Positions 37,148 through 47,388 of a DNA stretch of 64,000 nt are shown here, one piece after another. Numbering within the stretch: position 1 is the first letter of the stretch; every line of letters begins with the position of its first letter. The position numbers and the translations under genes were made by a program. The notes under the pieces are model-generated. The model was given only the letters and a program-made list of their open reading frames with translations, did not search any database and had not been told where the DNA came from. The stretch covers positions 2,480,001 through 2,544,000 of the forward strand of contig NZ_JAHKSI010000001.1 of NCBI RefSeq assembly GCF_019720915.1, written 5' to 3'. This DNA comes from Alkalihalobacillus sp. TS-13. Lineage in GTDB: Bacteria; Bacillota; Bacilli; Bacillales; Fictibacillaceae.

Positions 37148-38221
37148 TTACTCATTATCAAGGGGGAATTTTAATAGACGGTCATCTTCCGGTTCCGGAT
37201 TACCTCTTCCATCAGTGTTGTTTGTAATCGCGTAAAGGGACCCATTGACGATTTCGACATCTCTCATTCTCCCATACCCCTCAGCGAACGTCCGGCTACT
37301 GTTTTTATCCAAATCAAACTCCCTGATCTGTTTCCCTGCTAAAAACGCCACATAAATCTTAGAATCAGATATCGTAAGACCAGAAGGAGCCCATGTATTA
37401 TCTCCAGAATGAAAAATCGGTTTGATCATTCCTTCGTGTTCTTCATCCCCTCTGATGACCGGCCATCCATAATTACCTCCAGCCACAATTTCGTTGATTT
37501 CATCACGATCTGTTGAGCCATGTTCAGAGCTGTACATCTTACCGTCTTTTGTCCAACCTATCCCTTGTGGATTCCTGTGTCCATAAGAATAAACAGGAGA
37601 ATCACTGAAGGGATTGTCATCTGGGATGGTGCCGTCCAAATTCAGGCGTATAATCTTTCCTGCTAAACTTTTCTGGTCTTGGGCAAGGTCTGGATCACCT
37701 GCGTCACCTGTTGTTATATAAAGTTTTTCGTCAGGTCCGACCGCTAAACGTCCTCCGTTATGAATCGGTCCACCAGGGATCCCCTCAAGAAGAATATCGG
37801 TTTCTTTCCAAATATCTTCATCTTTTTGGACCTTCACCACACGATTCTGAAGCCGCCCATCTTCTTGATATGTATGATATAGATAGGCTTCTAAGGGCTG
37901 ACTTCCCTTTACAATATAAAATCCAAGCAATCCACTTTCCGTACGCGAAACGATTTCTTTTGAAACATCTACGGTTTGATTTTGTTTCATACCTTCTGAA
38001 ATGCTTATGATTTTACCAGGACGTCCTGAAAGATAGTAGACAGTGTCTTCCACGATATTGATTTGCCACGGAACCTCTAGTTCAGTTGCTAACATTTGAA
38101 TATCTTGATTCTGATTGACAGGTTGAGATTTGGAATCCTTTTCGCCAGGTGAAGTCTTTTCATTTTCAAAACAGCCAGTCATCATTAAAAAAAGCAGGGC
38201 AGGCAAAAGAAGTTTCTTCAT
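37148..38221 (-). CDS. PQQ-type aldose/sorbosone dehydrogenase lipoprotein
   Basis: The 357-residue protein has a lipoprotein signal (LFLMMTGCFENEK, Cys17) and a six-bladed beta-propeller of the glucose/sorbosone dehydrogenase family. The blocks RPGKIISI, GGPIHNGGRLAVGPDEKLYITTGDAGD, YSYGHRNPQGIGWTKDGKMYSSEHG and EINEIVAGGNYGWPVIRG are present. Such enzymes oxidise aldoses outside the membrane with PQQ; whether PQQ is available here is unknown. The gene is inserted between yusF and yusE relative to B. subtilis and overlaps the end of yusF (ATGA). Confidence 0.8.
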   Translation of the reverse strand: MKKLLLPALLFLMMTGCFENEKTSPGEKDSKSQPVNQNQDIQMLATELEVPWQINIVEDTVYYLSGRPGKIISISEGMKQNQTVDVSKEIVSRTESGLLGFYIVKGSQPLEAYLYHTYQEDGRLQNRVVKVQKDEDIWKETDILLEGIPGGPIHNGGRLAVGPDEKLYITTGDAGDPDLAQDQKSLAGKIIRLNLDGTIPDDNPFSDSPVYSYGHRNPQGIGWTKDGKMYSSEHGSTDRDEINEIVAGGNYGWPVIRGDEEHEGMIKPIFHSGDNTWAPSGLTISDSKIYVAFLAGKQIREFDLDKNSSRTFAEGYGRMRDVEIVNGSLYAITNNTDGRGNPEPEDDRLLKFPLDNE

Positions 38222-38577
38222 GTCGCACCTCCGTTCAACAGATAGCTACGGTTGATTTCAAAATTTGCGTTTAAAAGAATTTTAGCGAGGTACATAAGTG
38301 GGGTCTCCGCTACCTCTTTATAGATGCTTTGGGTGTACAAATGTCTTGCATTCGGAAGTTCCCTTTTTAAAATTTTCCTCAGTTTATGTCCAGCATCATC
38401 TTCATCGACGAGGATATAAATGTCTCGATGCTCTATGGATTCAATAAGTTCTTCAAGTTTTGTAAAGCTTATCGTCCCATGTGTACAGATGATTTCCACA
38501 GGTTCATCCAGTAGTTTACGTACCTTTTCACGGTCTGTTTTCCCCTCGACGATCAGCACTTTCTTATCTGTATCCAT
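38218..38577 (-). CDS. yusF: YusF-like Toprim-domain protein
   Basis: The 119-residue protein consists of a small Toprim domain: VLIVEGKTDREKV supplies the conserved Glu and DIYILVDEDDAGHKLRK the D-x-D metal site. This is the primase/RNase M5-like fold, usually found in nucleic-acid enzymes. Position matches yusF of B. subtilis. The stop overlaps the sugar dehydrogenase start, so the two are coupled. Precise role unknown. Confidence 0.8.
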   Translation of the reverse strand: MDTDKKVLIVEGKTDREKVRKLLDEPVEIICTHGTISFTKLEELIESIEHRDIYILVDEDDAGHKLRKILKRELPNARHLYTQSIYKEVAETPLMYLAKILLNANFEINRSYLLNGGAT

Positions 38578-38665
38578 TTATCGTTCCCACCTGTTTCCTT
38601 ATCGGTTAAAGAATACTTTTATTATAGATTTTGTTATTTTTACGAAATTCACTCCTTAATTGCCG

Positions 38666-38850
38666 TAACGGACACAGGAGACCTTATTTATTCATTATTG
38701 AAACGAATGTAGAAAATAACGGACACCAGGGCTCTTATTTCGTTAAAATCTTAGTAAATCAGCTCATTTGGTCACAAATAACGTCTCTGGTGTCCGTTAA
38801 AATTCTAAAAGACGCTTTTTGTTACAAATAACGCCTCTCCTGTCCGTTAT
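38666..38850. repeat. 185-bp nested palindromic repeat, copy 1
   Basis: Four related ~25-bp arms occur in the order A, B, B-inverse, A-inverse: TAACGGACACAGGAGACC..., TAACGGACACCAGGGCTC..., then two inverse arms ending GGTGTCCGTTAA and CCTGTCCGTTAT. The RNA or single strand could fold into a nested hairpin. A second copy of the whole arrangement lies at 60144-60328. No coding capacity is seen. Confidence 0.8.
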
Positions 38851-39007
38851 TCTTTCCTTATAAGTTACTATTTCCGCAGGAGTGTTACGAATTTTGCGCG
38901 AAATCAAGCTGTGCCATTGGTTGAATCTCGTTTAATCTGTTTTCAGAAAGTTTGTTGCTAATGACCTTTTTAATTTGATGTAGAAGTTGATGAAACCTGT
39001 AAGCGCT

Positions 39008-39393
39008 GGAAATATACGAGACTCCTGCGGGAATTGCGGGCCAAGCGAGACCCTACACTTTTTAAAAGGATCTTCGACTATAATAATGAACTTCGACTAA
39101 ACACCACCACGTCCTATGGTGAACGTCGAAGCCAGCATAAGGAAAGCTTCTTAGAATTCCTATCGCAGACACGAAAATGATTTCATTTTTGTGTTGACAT
39201 CCTGTACAAGTGAAGAGGCTTGCGGAAGTAGGTAAATGCAAGGATGTGCTGTCTAGCTCAGCGACCAATCACTTGGATCACTTCAAACTTCCTGCGGCGG
39301 TGACAGCCTCCTCGTCAGTTTTCCAGTGACCTGCGTGCCTGACCGGGTCGCTTCCGCTTTTGTCTAGCCCGCGGAAAGGGAGTGAAATCGCAG
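39008..39393 (+). repeat. ~385-bp dispersed repeat, copy A
   Basis: The sequence from CTGGAAATATACGAGACTCC to the GGAAAGGGAGTGAAATCGC end recurs at 50811-51170 (same strand) and 54001-54334 (opposite strand). Shared blocks include GATCTTCGACTATAATAA, CTTCGACTAAA..GGTGAACGTCGAAG (an internal hairpin), GTCACTTGGATCACTTCAAA and GGGTCGCTTCCGCTTTT. It is non-coding; open frames inside it are chance. Confidence 0.85.
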
Positions 39394-39430
39394 AAATTAA
39401 TAATTAAAGAAAAAACAAAGCTAAAAAAAG

Positions 39431-39463
39431 AAAAAAGCAGCGGATCACACTGGACCGCTGCTT
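39431..39463 (-). terminator. yusG terminator
   Basis: On the minus strand AGCAGCGG (39462-39455) pairs with CCGCTGCT (39443-39436), followed by TTTTTTC. The stem begins within the yusG stop codon. Confidence 0.82.
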
Positions 39464-39704
39464 AGCACCAACCAAATTCACAATCATCTACAAGCTGTTG
39501 ATTTTGAGCAGGCGGGTTTGAATCATGACGATAGATCTTGTCCGAATCAAACTCAAAACCTTCCCCCATCTCATACAGATTACCCTGATTAGTGAAGGTG
39601 ATTTTACCTATCTTATCTTTGTTCAAGTACAGAGACATAGAACCTTGGTCCATCTTGCCATATACCTTATTCGTAATATCTGTTTTACGAATATCCTGGT
39701 CCAT
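39462..39704 (-). CDS. yusG: YusG-like protein (DUF2553 type)
   Basis: The ~80-residue soluble protein is similar in size and location to B. subtilis YusG, between yusF and gcvH. It has MDQDIRKTDITNKVYGKMDQG at the start and an acidic MGEGFEFDSDKIYRHD segment; it ends VDDCEFGWC. ATG at 39704 is preferred (AAGGG ten bases upstream) over a GTG that overlaps the ribosome site. Function unknown. Confidence 0.65.
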   Translation of the reverse strand: MDQDIRKTDITNKVYGKMDQGSMSLYLNKDKIGKITFTNQGNLYEMGEGFEFDSDKIYRHDSNPPAQNQQLVDDCEFGWC

Positions 39705-39877
39705 CAAGATCACACCCTTCTAAAGATTTGTGTTCAAAAAAGTCAAATCGGCAACATCTTATTTATGATGATTTTTGAACAACCTTTTTCATGGTAGTAA
39801 TAGAATAACCAACTTAGAAGCAGATGAATCACTTTGATGTTCTGTTTTATGTCCTGTTACTGAGATTATTGCAAATC

Positions 39878-40261
39878 TTACTCTTCACTTACCATCTTTT
39901 GATAATCATCTGCAGACATCAAGTTTTCAAGCTCTGATTCATTAGAAAGCTCAACAACGATCATCCATGCTTTTTCATACGGTGATTCATTGACAAACTC
40001 AGGATTATCTTCAAGATCTTCATTTACTTCTAATACTTTTCCGCTTACCGGAGCGTATAATTCAGATACAGTCTTAACGGATTCGACGCTTCCGAATGGC
40101 TCGTCCACTTCGATATCATCGTCTACTTCTGGAAGTTCAACGAATACGATATCTCCAAGCTCATCTTGCGCAAAAGAGGTGATTCCGATATAAGCTTTGT
40201 TTCCTTCAACTCTTACCCATTCATGTTCTTCTGAATAACGTAATTCCTTTGGATATTCCAT
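39878..40261 (-). CDS. gcvH: glycine cleavage system H protein
   Basis: The 127-residue protein is a full-length GcvH. The lipoyl-attachment Lys63 is in [19 protein letters not shown]. It carries the aminomethyl group between P, T and L proteins and in bacilli also passes lipoate to other complexes. The other gcv genes are elsewhere, as in B. subtilis. GGAGGG site before ATG. Confidence 0.96.
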   Translation of the reverse strand: MEYPKELRYSEEHEWVRVEGNKAYIGITSFAQDELGDIVFVELPEVDDDIEVDEPFGSVESVKTVSELYAPVSGKVLEVNEDLEDNPEFVNESPYEKAWMIVVELSNESELENLMSADDYQKMVSEE

Positions 40262-40355
40262 TCTTATCCCTCCATAAGTTTCTCATTAAAGTTTAGTTTC
40301 TTAAAATGATTCTAATGTAATAGTAATATAAAACAGTATGCTTTCGCAATCTGTT

Positions 40356-40712
40356 CTATTTCCACGTTTGTTCGAACTGCTCCTCTTTAAAGCCAACTGT
40401 TACAGTATTTCCGTCTGTTACAATCGGGCGCTTGATCAACATGCCGTCTGATGCAAGCAGTTCCAGCAGTTCTTCTTCTGAAGAATCTTTCATTCGATCC
40501 TTCATGCCGAGTTCGCGATATTTCTTTCCACTCGTATTGAAGAACTTCTTCAGCTCCAGTCCGCTCTTTTGGTAAAGAGAGGTTAACTCTTCTTTTGATG
40601 GGGTGTTTTCGACAATATGTACATCCTCGTATGCAACACCATTTTCATCCAGCCATTTCTTCGCCTTCTTACAGGTTGAACAGCTTGGATACTCATAAAC
40701 TGTTAACGACAA
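40356..40712 (-). CDS. yusI: ArsC/Spx-family protein YusI
   Basis: The 118-residue ArsC-fold protein has a redox CSTC motif near the N-terminus (YEYPSCSTCKKAKKWLDENG) and the family KFFNTSGKKYRELGMKDRM block. A TTG start at 40712 is proposed because AAGGAG lies eight bases upstream and the length then equals that of B. subtilis YusI; the GTG at 40721 overlaps the ribosome site. It lacks the Spx RNA-polymerase-binding context needed to claim a regulator role. Confidence 0.8.
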   Translation of the reverse strand: MSLTVYEYPSCSTCKKAKKWLDENGVAYEDVHIVENTPSKEELTSLYQKSGLELKKFFNTSGKKYRELGMKDRMKDSSEEELLELLASDGMLIKRPIVTDGNTVTVGFKEEQFEQTWK

Positions 40713-40964
40713 TTGGGACACTCCTTACTCAACAATTTCTGTATTTTCTGAAGAGCTTCTATTCTATTTTATCACAACATATTGCCCGACAAACGTATAA
40801 AGGCTTATTGCCGAAATTTAATTTAGTTGCAATTAAGGCTGAACAATCTGCAATACCATTTTGAAAGAATGAAGCTTTGCATAGCTTGTTTCATTTTTCG
40901 AGTTCTATGTGCTTTCTCAACTTCATTTAATAGGATATGACAAGCTTGTTGAAGGAGAATGCAT

Positions 40965-41618
40965 ATGCTCGCCACTGTTTCTGGATACATCCTATTAGGT
41001 CTTTCTATCGCAGCTCCGGTCGGTCCTATCAACATCGAAATCATCAAGAGAGGACTTCAGTATGGGTTTTGGCCAGCATTTCTTGTTGGAGCAGGCGGAA
41101 TCTCCTCTGATCTTACTCTTATGGCACTCATGTTTTTTGGACTTTCCAAAATCATGTCTCTTGCATGGGTGAAAATCATACTGACATTCTTAGGCTGTTT
41201 TATCCTATTATATTCAGGCTGGACAAACCTCCGAGCTAACACCCTAAAGATGAAACCTTCAGAAGCTTTCACTTCCATCCCCTCTGGTATCGGCATCCGC
41301 TCCTATTTGACGGGTGTCACCATCGCCGCTTCCAATCCAATGAATTTACTTTTCTGGCTCGGGATTTATGGCTCCGTCTTGAATAGTGCACTGCATCAGA
41401 ACAATCATTTACAATCTTTCATTTTATGCAGTCTCGTTTTTATCGGAATTGGTTTATGGAACCTGAACCTCGCATTTACTGTACACTTCGGCAGACTATT
41501 GATGAACACACGTGTCATGAGAGGTGTCAATATCATTGCCAGTCTCGTATTGATCGGATATGGCCTGAAGTTCGGCTATATAGGACTTAGCGAACTGCTG
41601 TACATAATCAATTCTTGA
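40965..41618 (+). CDS. LysE/RhtB-family amino-acid exporter
   Basis: The ~217-residue protein has about six membrane helices and the family's N-terminal motif GLSIAAPVGPINIEIIKRGLQYGFWPAFLVGAG. A mid-protein TIAASNPMNLLFWLGI block corresponds to the second conserved motif. Family members export amino acids or their derivatives. The second ATG is chosen (GAAGGAG seven bases upstream). It is the only plus-strand gene between yusI and the fad operon and is not part of the B. subtilis order. Confidence 0.82.
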   Translation: MLATVSGYILLGLSIAAPVGPINIEIIKRGLQYGFWPAFLVGAGGISSDLTLMALMFFGLSKIMSLAWVKIILTFLGCFILLYSGWTNLRANTLKMKPSEAFTSIPSGIGIRSYLTGVTIAASNPMNLLFWLGIYGSVLNSALHQNNHLQSFILCSLVFIGIGLWNLNLAFTVHFGRLLMNTRVMRGVNIIASLVLIGYGLKFGYIGLSELLYIINS

Positions 41619-41778
41619 AGCCGAAAGTGATCTCCTTCATTAAATTTGTCGGAATGTAAAAGAAGCCCCCATCAGCATTGAGGACCTCCTTTAAGAGAGT
41701 GTATTTTTATCTGGAAAAGAGAGTTTTAAAATTTAATAAACAAATCGGTGACGTTTTGAACCTCAGTTTAATTATATG

Positions 41779-41919
41779 GTTCAAAACGACGACGAATAAG
41801 AAACAAGAAGTTCTAGGCACGAAGGTTTCGAGGCCCGGATTGTATCTGTTAATACATGAGGACCGGAGAAACCAAGTAACGCCGAAATTCGCCGTTTATC
41901 ATTTGGTGACGTTTTGAAC
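41779..41919 (+). repeat. 141-bp repeat beside fadE, copy 1
   Basis: The element runs from GGTTCAAAACG to CGTTTTGAAC (terminal inverted repeat) and contains GACGAATAAG, AACAAGAAGTTC, AGGCACGA and GTAACGCCGAAATTCGCC. A second, end-to-end alignable copy is at 47389-47531 in the same orientation. This copy ends 7 nt from the fadE stop and may act as its transcription end. Confidence 0.8.
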
Positions 41920-41926
41920 TTCAGTT

Positions 41927-43711
41927 TTAAAGCACATACTTTTCGTCATCTAACAAAACACCAGCAACCTCACGCTTCTTCTTAACAACATTGATTGGTG
42001 TGTAACGGGTCAATTTCTTAAGAGCAGAAAGCATCATCCGCAGCTGATCTCCATCTTCGATTGCAACGATGGATTCTTTCGCGTGGGATTCGATTCGCTC
42101 AAAGGCTTCCTGACAATAAATTTCTGTGAGACGAATCTTTTGTGCAGCTTTTTCTGCGCCATGTTTTTGGATCGCTTTTTCAGTCCTCAACACGACGGAT
42201 TCGATGGCATACGCCTCACTTACGATATCCGCGACATTTGAAAGGATTTCTTGCTCATGTTCCAGCTTTTCTCCATATTTTTGGACAGCAAGACCAGCAA
42301 TCATCAAGAAAATCTTCTTCGCATTTTTCACAAATTGTTTTTCTTGAGCGAGCGGCTCATCACCAAGCTCCTCTGGCATTAACATCATCAGTTCATTTTG
42401 AAGCTCTGTCGCCTTTTGAAGGAGCGGCAATTCACCTTTCATTGCTTTACGGAGAAGTGTACCTGGCACCAATAGACGGTTGATTTCATTCGTACCTTCA
42501 AAGATTCGATTGATCCTTGAATCCCGGTACATGTTTTCAACTTCATACTCGGACATAAAACCATATCCACCATGGATTTGAACAGCTTCATCAACTACAT
42601 GGTCCAAAACTTCTGAAGCGAATACTTTATTCAGTGAACACTCGATCGCATATTCCGCAATTCCTTTAGCAAGAAGTGAGCCATCTTTTTGCTCTTCTGG
42701 AGATAAGACACCTAAACGGTCCTCATACATTCCGACTGTCCGATAGACGGAACTTTCTGAGGCGTACGTCTTTGCAGCCATTGTCGCAAGCTTCTCCTGG
42801 ATGAGTGTGAAGCGAGAGATCGGCTGCTTGAACTGTTGACGTTCATTTGCATATTTGATCGATACTTCCAGCGCACGTTTGGCTGCCCCTACACAGCCAA
42901 CCGCAAGTTTATACCGACCGATATTCAAAATATTGAACGCGATCACATGTCCTCGTCCAGCTTCACCGAGCAGATTTTCTTTCGGTACTAATGCATCATC
43001 AAGAATGAGCGTACGAGTAGATGAGCCTTTGATCCCCATCTTCTTTTCCTCTGGCCCTGTTGATACACCTTCATAATCACGCTCTACGATGAATGCTGAA
43101 AAATGTTCACCATCGATTTTGGCATAAACCACAAAAACATCTGCAAACGCTGAGTTCGTGATCCATTGTTTCTCACCATTCAACACATAGTGGGTTCCAG
43201 CATCATTCAGCTTCGCGACCGTTTTTGCACCTAGCGCATCAGAACCAGAACCTGGCTCAGTCAATGCATATGCTGCGATGCGTTTTCCTGTGGCAAGGTC
43301 AGGTAAATACTGTTGCTTCTGTTCTTCATTCCCGAACAAGACGATCGGTAAGGAACCAATCCCGACGTGAGCACCATAGCTTAATGAGAATGAACGTGCT
43401 CTTGAAAACTTCTCAGTGATAAGAGAGGAACTGATTTTATCGAGAGCCAGACCACCGTATTCCTCTGGAACATCGGCCCCTAGAAGCCCTAACTCTCCTG
43501 CTTTTGTCAGTAAATCCCTCGAAATATCGAACTGATGGTTTTCAATCTTTTCAAGTTGCGGAACGACTTCCTTTACGACAAAATCTTCTGTTGTCTTCCC
43601 CATCAAAGCCTGTTCTTCGTTGAAATCCTCTGGTGTAAATACACTCTGCGCTTCTACTTCTTCTATCAGGAAGCTTCCACCTTTTGCTGCTTTTTCTACA
43701 CTGCTAGACAT
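41927..43711 (-). CDS. fadE: acyl-CoA dehydrogenase FadE
   Basis: The 594-residue flavoprotein has the acyl-CoA dehydrogenase domains in order: N-terminal helical, middle ([30 protein letters not shown]) and C-terminal ([38 protein letters not shown]). A ~200-residue extension is typical of the bacillar FadE/VLCAD-like form. It catalyses the first step of fatty acid beta-oxidation. Third gene of fadNAE, 16 nt after fadA, with AAGGAGG site. Confidence 0.94.
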   Translation of the reverse strand: MSSSVEKAAKGGSFLIEEVEAQSVFTPEDFNEEQALMGKTTEDFVVKEVVPQLEKIENHQFDISRDLLTKAGELGLLGADVPEEYGGLALDKISSSLITEKFSRARSFSLSYGAHVGIGSLPIVLFGNEEQKQQYLPDLATGKRIAAYALTEPGSGSDALGAKTVAKLNDAGTHYVLNGEKQWITNSAFADVFVVYAKIDGEHFSAFIVERDYEGVSTGPEEKKMGIKGSSTRTLILDDALVPKENLLGEAGRGHVIAFNILNIGRYKLAVGCVGAAKRALEVSIKYANERQQFKQPISRFTLIQEKLATMAAKTYASESSVYRTVGMYEDRLGVLSPEEQKDGSLLAKGIAEYAIECSLNKVFASEVLDHVVDEAVQIHGGYGFMSEYEVENMYRDSRINRIFEGTNEINRLLVPGTLLRKAMKGELPLLQKATELQNELMMLMPEELGDEPLAQEKQFVKNAKKIFLMIAGLAVQKYGEKLEHEQEILSNVADIVSEAYAIESVVLRTEKAIQKHGAEKAAQKIRLTEIYCQEAFERIESHAKESIVAIEDGDQLRMMLSALKKLTRYTPINVVKKKREVAGVLLDDEKYVL

Positions 43712-43726
43712 ACCTTCTACCTCCTT

Positions 43727-44914
43727 TTATGATTGGATCAACTCGAATACTCCAGCGGCTCCCATACCCCCGCCGATACACATTGTGACTACTCCGAACT
43801 GCTCGTTTCTTCGTATCATCTCGTGCATTAGCGTTAATGTCAGTTTTGCACCACTGCATCCAAGTGGATGGCCTAATGCGATCGCTCCGCCGTTGACGTT
43901 GACTTTTTCTTCATCAAGCCCTAGCTGGCGGATGACCTGCAAAGATTGAGATGCAAATGCTTCATTCAGTTCGAACAATCCAATGTTGGATTGTTCGAGT
44001 CCCGCTAGCTTCAATGCTTTTGGAATGGCTTCAACTGGTCCGACTCCCATGATTTCAGGTGCGACACCAGCAACCGCAAATGATCGGAACTTCAAAATCG
44101 GTTTCAATCCTTCCGCTTCAGCTTTTTCACGATCCATGACAAGGACAGAAGCTGCACCGTCACTCATCTGGGAGGAGTTCCCTGCCGTAACGCTTCCCTT
44201 TGCAGAGAAAGCAGGTCTCAGTTTCCCGAGCACATCAAGTGTTGTATCCGACCGGACTCCTTCATCTGTTGAAAATGTTGTCATTTTTTCTTGCAATTTA
44301 TTGTTTTCATCGACCCATCGTTTCGGCACTTCCACTGGTACGGTTTCATCTTCAAATTTACCTTCCTGGATAGCTTTTGCAGCCTTCTGGTGGCTCCGTA
44401 ATGCAAATTGATCCTGATCTTCTCTGGTGATGCCAAATCGGTTTGCAACCTCTTCTGCTGTATAGCCCATTCCCATATAATATTCAGGCCTTGAATCGAG
44501 AAGCGCAGCATTCGGCTTAACGACATGCCCTGGAACAGGTACAAGACTCATTGATTCAGCCCCGCCAGCAATGATCGCTTCAGCATGACCGAGCATGATT
44601 CGCTCAGCGCCATATGCGATACTTTGCAACCCGGAGGAGCAATATCGGTTGATTGTTATTGCCGGTACATTATCCGGTAATCCTGCGAGACCGCCGATTA
44701 AACGAGCCATGTTCATCCCTTGTTCTGCCTCTGGAATCGAACATCCGATGATCAAATCATCGATTGTTCCATCATAGCCACCAGCTCGCTTCAATGTCTC
44801 TTTCACTGTCAATGCACCAAGATCATCCGGCCTTACATTGGCAAGTGTTCCTTTTTTCGCTTTTCCGACAGGTGTTCTTGCACCTGCAACAATTACTGCT
44901 TCTTGCATCTTCAC
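43727..44914 (-). CDS. fadA: acetyl-CoA C-acyltransferase (3-ketoacyl-CoA thiolase) FadA
   Basis: The 395-residue thiolase has the nucleophile Cys in [13 protein letters not shown], the [11 protein letters not shown] block and the second active-site Cys region [16 protein letters not shown] plus [13 protein letters not shown]. It performs the last, thiolytic step of beta-oxidation. Six nt separate it from fadN. Confidence 0.95.
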   Translation of the reverse strand: MKMQEAVIVAGARTPVGKAKKGTLANVRPDDLGALTVKETLKRAGGYDGTIDDLIIGCSIPEAEQGMNMARLIGGLAGLPDNVPAITINRYCSSGLQSIAYGAERIMLGHAEAIIAGGAESMSLVPVPGHVVKPNAALLDSRPEYYMGMGYTAEEVANRFGITREDQDQFALRSHQKAAKAIQEGKFEDETVPVEVPKRWVDENNKLQEKMTTFSTDEGVRSDTTLDVLGKLRPAFSAKGSVTAGNSSQMSDGAASVLVMDREKAEAEGLKPILKFRSFAVAGVAPEIMGVGPVEAIPKALKLAGLEQSNIGLFELNEAFASQSLQVIRQLGLDEEKVNVNGGAIALGHPLGCSGAKLTLTLMHEMIRRNEQFGVVTMCIGGGMGAAGVFELIQS

Positions 44915-44920
44915 CCCTCC

Positions 44921-47317
44921 TTAGTTGCGTAGTGGTTTTCCTTTTACGAGCATATGCTGCATACGTTGTTGTGTCAGCGGTTCCCCTGCAAGACTCAAGA
45001 ATGCTTCACGCTCAAGGTCCAATAAGTATTGTTCATCAACGAGTGTGCCCTCAGGTACTTTACCCCCAGCAATGACATAGGATAATTTTTTAGCGATTTT
45101 CAAATCATGATCTGAAATCATATTGCCGAATTTCATCGTCTGAGCACCGAGGAGCATTGTTGCATATCCGGCTTCCCCAGCTACTGGAATCTTTTTACGT
45201 TGAGGTGGTCGGTATCCTCTGTTGTATAAGGAAAGGACTTGTTGTTTCGCGTCGTAGATTAGGTGATCGGCGTTGACACTGATCCCGTCCTGTGGTCGTA
45301 AAAATCCAGCTTCCTTCGCTTCATGGGCTGAGGTTGAGACCTTCGCCATCGCAATTGATTCGAATGTTTGGATCGCCAGTTTTTGAAGATCAGGTTTGAT
45401 ATCTTTCGGAACTTGCTCTAACAGGCGCGTGTACAACTCCTTGTTTCCACCGCCTCCAGGTATGATCCCGACTCCCACTTCAACAAGACCCATGTAAGTT
45501 TCAAAGGATGCTTGAAGACCTGCTGCAGGCAGCGACACCTCTGTTCCGCCCCCAAGTGTCATGTTGAAAGGAGCAACGACGACTGGCTTCGCACTATAAC
45601 GTACTCGAGCCATCGTTTGTTGAAATTGTCGGACCATAAAATCAAGTTCAAAGAAGTTGTCATCCTGCGCTTCCATCATGATCAGCATCAGGTTAGCCCC
45701 GACACAGAAGTTTTTCCCCTGGTTTCCGATGACAAGTCCTTTATAGTTTTTTTCCACTTCATCAATCGCGTGATGGATCATCTGGATGATATCCGGACCG
45801 ATCGAATTGTTTTGTGAGTGGAATTCCAGTAAAGCAACTCCGTCACCCAAATCAATGAGACTAGCGCCTGTGTTTTTCCTGATGACTCGATTTTCATTCT
45901 TAAGGCGGCTCAAACGGATGATTTTACTATTTTCATTGGCCTGTGTGTACTCGCCCTTATTATAAAATTCAAGATCTGTTCCTTTTTGCTGATAAAATTC
46001 TTTTTTGCCTGATTCAAGCATGTCAGTAACCCATGCCGGGACGGTTTCCCCTTCTGCTTTCATGAGTTCAACTGACTTTTCAACACCAATCGCATCCCAT
46101 GTTTCGAATGGACCCAGTTCCCAGCCAAATCCCCATTTCATTGCGTCATCAATCGCTTTGATATCATCAGCAATCTCATAGGCTTTTTCCGCAGAATAGA
46201 GTAGAACTGGTTTTAAAATCGACCAAATCAGCTTTCCAGCACGATCGTCTGCATATACAAGCGCTTTCATTTTATCCGGTAAAGTCTTTGCCTGTTTGCT
46301 AGTCTCAGTGGATGCGGTTTTCAACTTTTTACGCGGACCATATTCAAGTGTTTCTGGATCGAGTTCAAGAATCTCGCTCTTCCCATCAACTTTCTTCTTT
46401 AAGTAAAATCCTTGCCCGTTCTTGCTGCCAATCCAGCCTTTTTCATTCATCTTCTGCATGAACTCTGGAACTTCAAAAACAGCTTTTTCTTCCCCTTCGA
46501 CCTGATCATATACGTTCTTGGCAACGTGGATGAAGGTGTCGAGTCCGACGACATCCAATGTACGGAATGTAGCACTCTTCGGACGACCGATCGCTGGCCC
46601 TGTCACCGAATCGACTTCCCCTACCGAGTAGCCGTTTTTCAGCATTTCTTGAACGGTAACCAACAATCCATATGTTCCGATCCGGTTTGCGATGAAGTTC
46701 GGGGTGTCCTTCGCTTCAACGACTCCCTTACCGAGTACCTCTTCTCCAAACTGATTGATGAACTCAAGCACTTCAGGTTTTGTAGCACTTGTCGGAATGA
46801 CTTCTAAAAGCTTTAAGTACCGTGGCGGGTTGAAAAAGTGCGTGCCAAGGAAGTGTGCTTTGAAATCTTCACTTCTTCCTTCTGCCATCGCATTGATCGA
46901 GATTCCTGATGTATTGGAACTTACAATCGTTCCAGGCTTCCGATACTGCTCGATTTGTTCAAAAACCTTCTTTTTGATACTCAAGTTTTCTACAACGACC
47001 TCAATGATCCAATCCACTTCACCTAGCTTTTCAAGATCATCCTCTAAATTCCCCACCTCGATCATCTCCAGGTGATCCTTTGAGCTAAGTGGCGCCGGCT
47101 TGTGCTTCAACAATTTTTGTCTAGCCGTTTCTGCCAGCTTGTTCCTCACTTGCGGGTGCTCTAAAGTAAGCCCCTTTGCTTCTTCCTTTTCGGTTAGCTC
47201 TCTCGGTACGATATCCAGTAAAACACTCGGGATACCTACGTTAGCTAAATGAGCAGCTATACCTGAACCCATTACACCTGAGCCGATAACAGCCACCTTA
47301 CGAATCTGATATGACAT
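44921..47317 (-). CDS. fadN: 3-hydroxyacyl-CoA dehydrogenase / enoyl-CoA hydratase FadN
   Basis: The 798-residue fusion has an N-terminal NAD-binding 3-hydroxyacyl-CoA dehydrogenase domain (VAVIGSGVMGSGIAAHLANVG; TVSSNTSGISI; HFFNPPRYLKLLEVI) and its helical domain. The crotonase-type hydratase domain occupies the C-terminal part (FCVGANLMLIMMEAQ; NMTLGGGTEVSLPAAGLQ; GIIPGGGGNKEL). It catalyses the two middle steps of beta-oxidation. First gene of fadNAE; a FadR box lies 18 nt upstream of its start. Confidence 0.95.
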   Translation of the reverse strand: MSYQIRKVAVIGSGVMGSGIAAHLANVGIPSVLLDIVPRELTEKEEAKGLTLEHPQVRNKLAETARQKLLKHKPAPLSSKDHLEMIEVGNLEDDLEKLGEVDWIIEVVVENLSIKKKVFEQIEQYRKPGTIVSSNTSGISINAMAEGRSEDFKAHFLGTHFFNPPRYLKLLEVIPTSATKPEVLEFINQFGEEVLGKGVVEAKDTPNFIANRIGTYGLLVTVQEMLKNGYSVGEVDSVTGPAIGRPKSATFRTLDVVGLDTFIHVAKNVYDQVEGEEKAVFEVPEFMQKMNEKGWIGSKNGQGFYLKKKVDGKSEILELDPETLEYGPRKKLKTASTETSKQAKTLPDKMKALVYADDRAGKLIWSILKPVLLYSAEKAYEIADDIKAIDDAMKWGFGWELGPFETWDAIGVEKSVELMKAEGETVPAWVTDMLESGKKEFYQQKGTDLEFYNKGEYTQANENSKIIRLSRLKNENRVIRKNTGASLIDLGDGVALLEFHSQNNSIGPDIIQMIHHAIDEVEKNYKGLVIGNQGKNFCVGANLMLIMMEAQDDNFFELDFMVRQFQQTMARVRYSAKPVVVAPFNMTLGGGTEVSLPAAGLQASFETYMGLVEVGVGIIPGGGGNKELYTRLLEQVPKDIKPDLQKLAIQTFESIAMAKVSTSAHEAKEAGFLRPQDGISVNADHLIYDAKQQVLSLYNRGYRPPQRKKIPVAGEAGYATMLLGAQTMKFGNMISDHDLKIAKKLSYVIAGGKVPEGTLVDEQYLLDLEREAFLSLAGEPLTQQRMQHMLVKGKPLRN

Positions 47318-47334
47318 GATGAACCTCCTTTATA

Positions 47335-47352
47335 TGAATGAATACTCATTCA
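47335..47352. promoter_or_regulatory. FadR operator of fadNAE
   Basis: TGAATGAATACTCATTCA matches the B. subtilis FadR (YsiA) box consensus TGAATGAMTANTCATTCA fully. FadR should repress the operon until long-chain acyl-CoA appears. Confidence 0.92.
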
Positions 47353-47388
47353 TTTTTTAAGCAAAAAATAGAGCCTTAACTATTATAC

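Noticed and set aside
38666-38850. CRISPR array
   Set aside because: The repeated arms are inverted pairs, not direct repeats with unique spacers, and no cas genes are present.
39062-39268. 68-residue minus-strand ORF
   Set aside because: It lies wholly inside the dispersed repeat, and the frame is not kept in copies B and C.
41678-41917. 79-residue plus-strand ORF
   Set aside because: It covers the repeat downstream of fadE and is not preserved in the copy upstream of fadN; no ribosome site.
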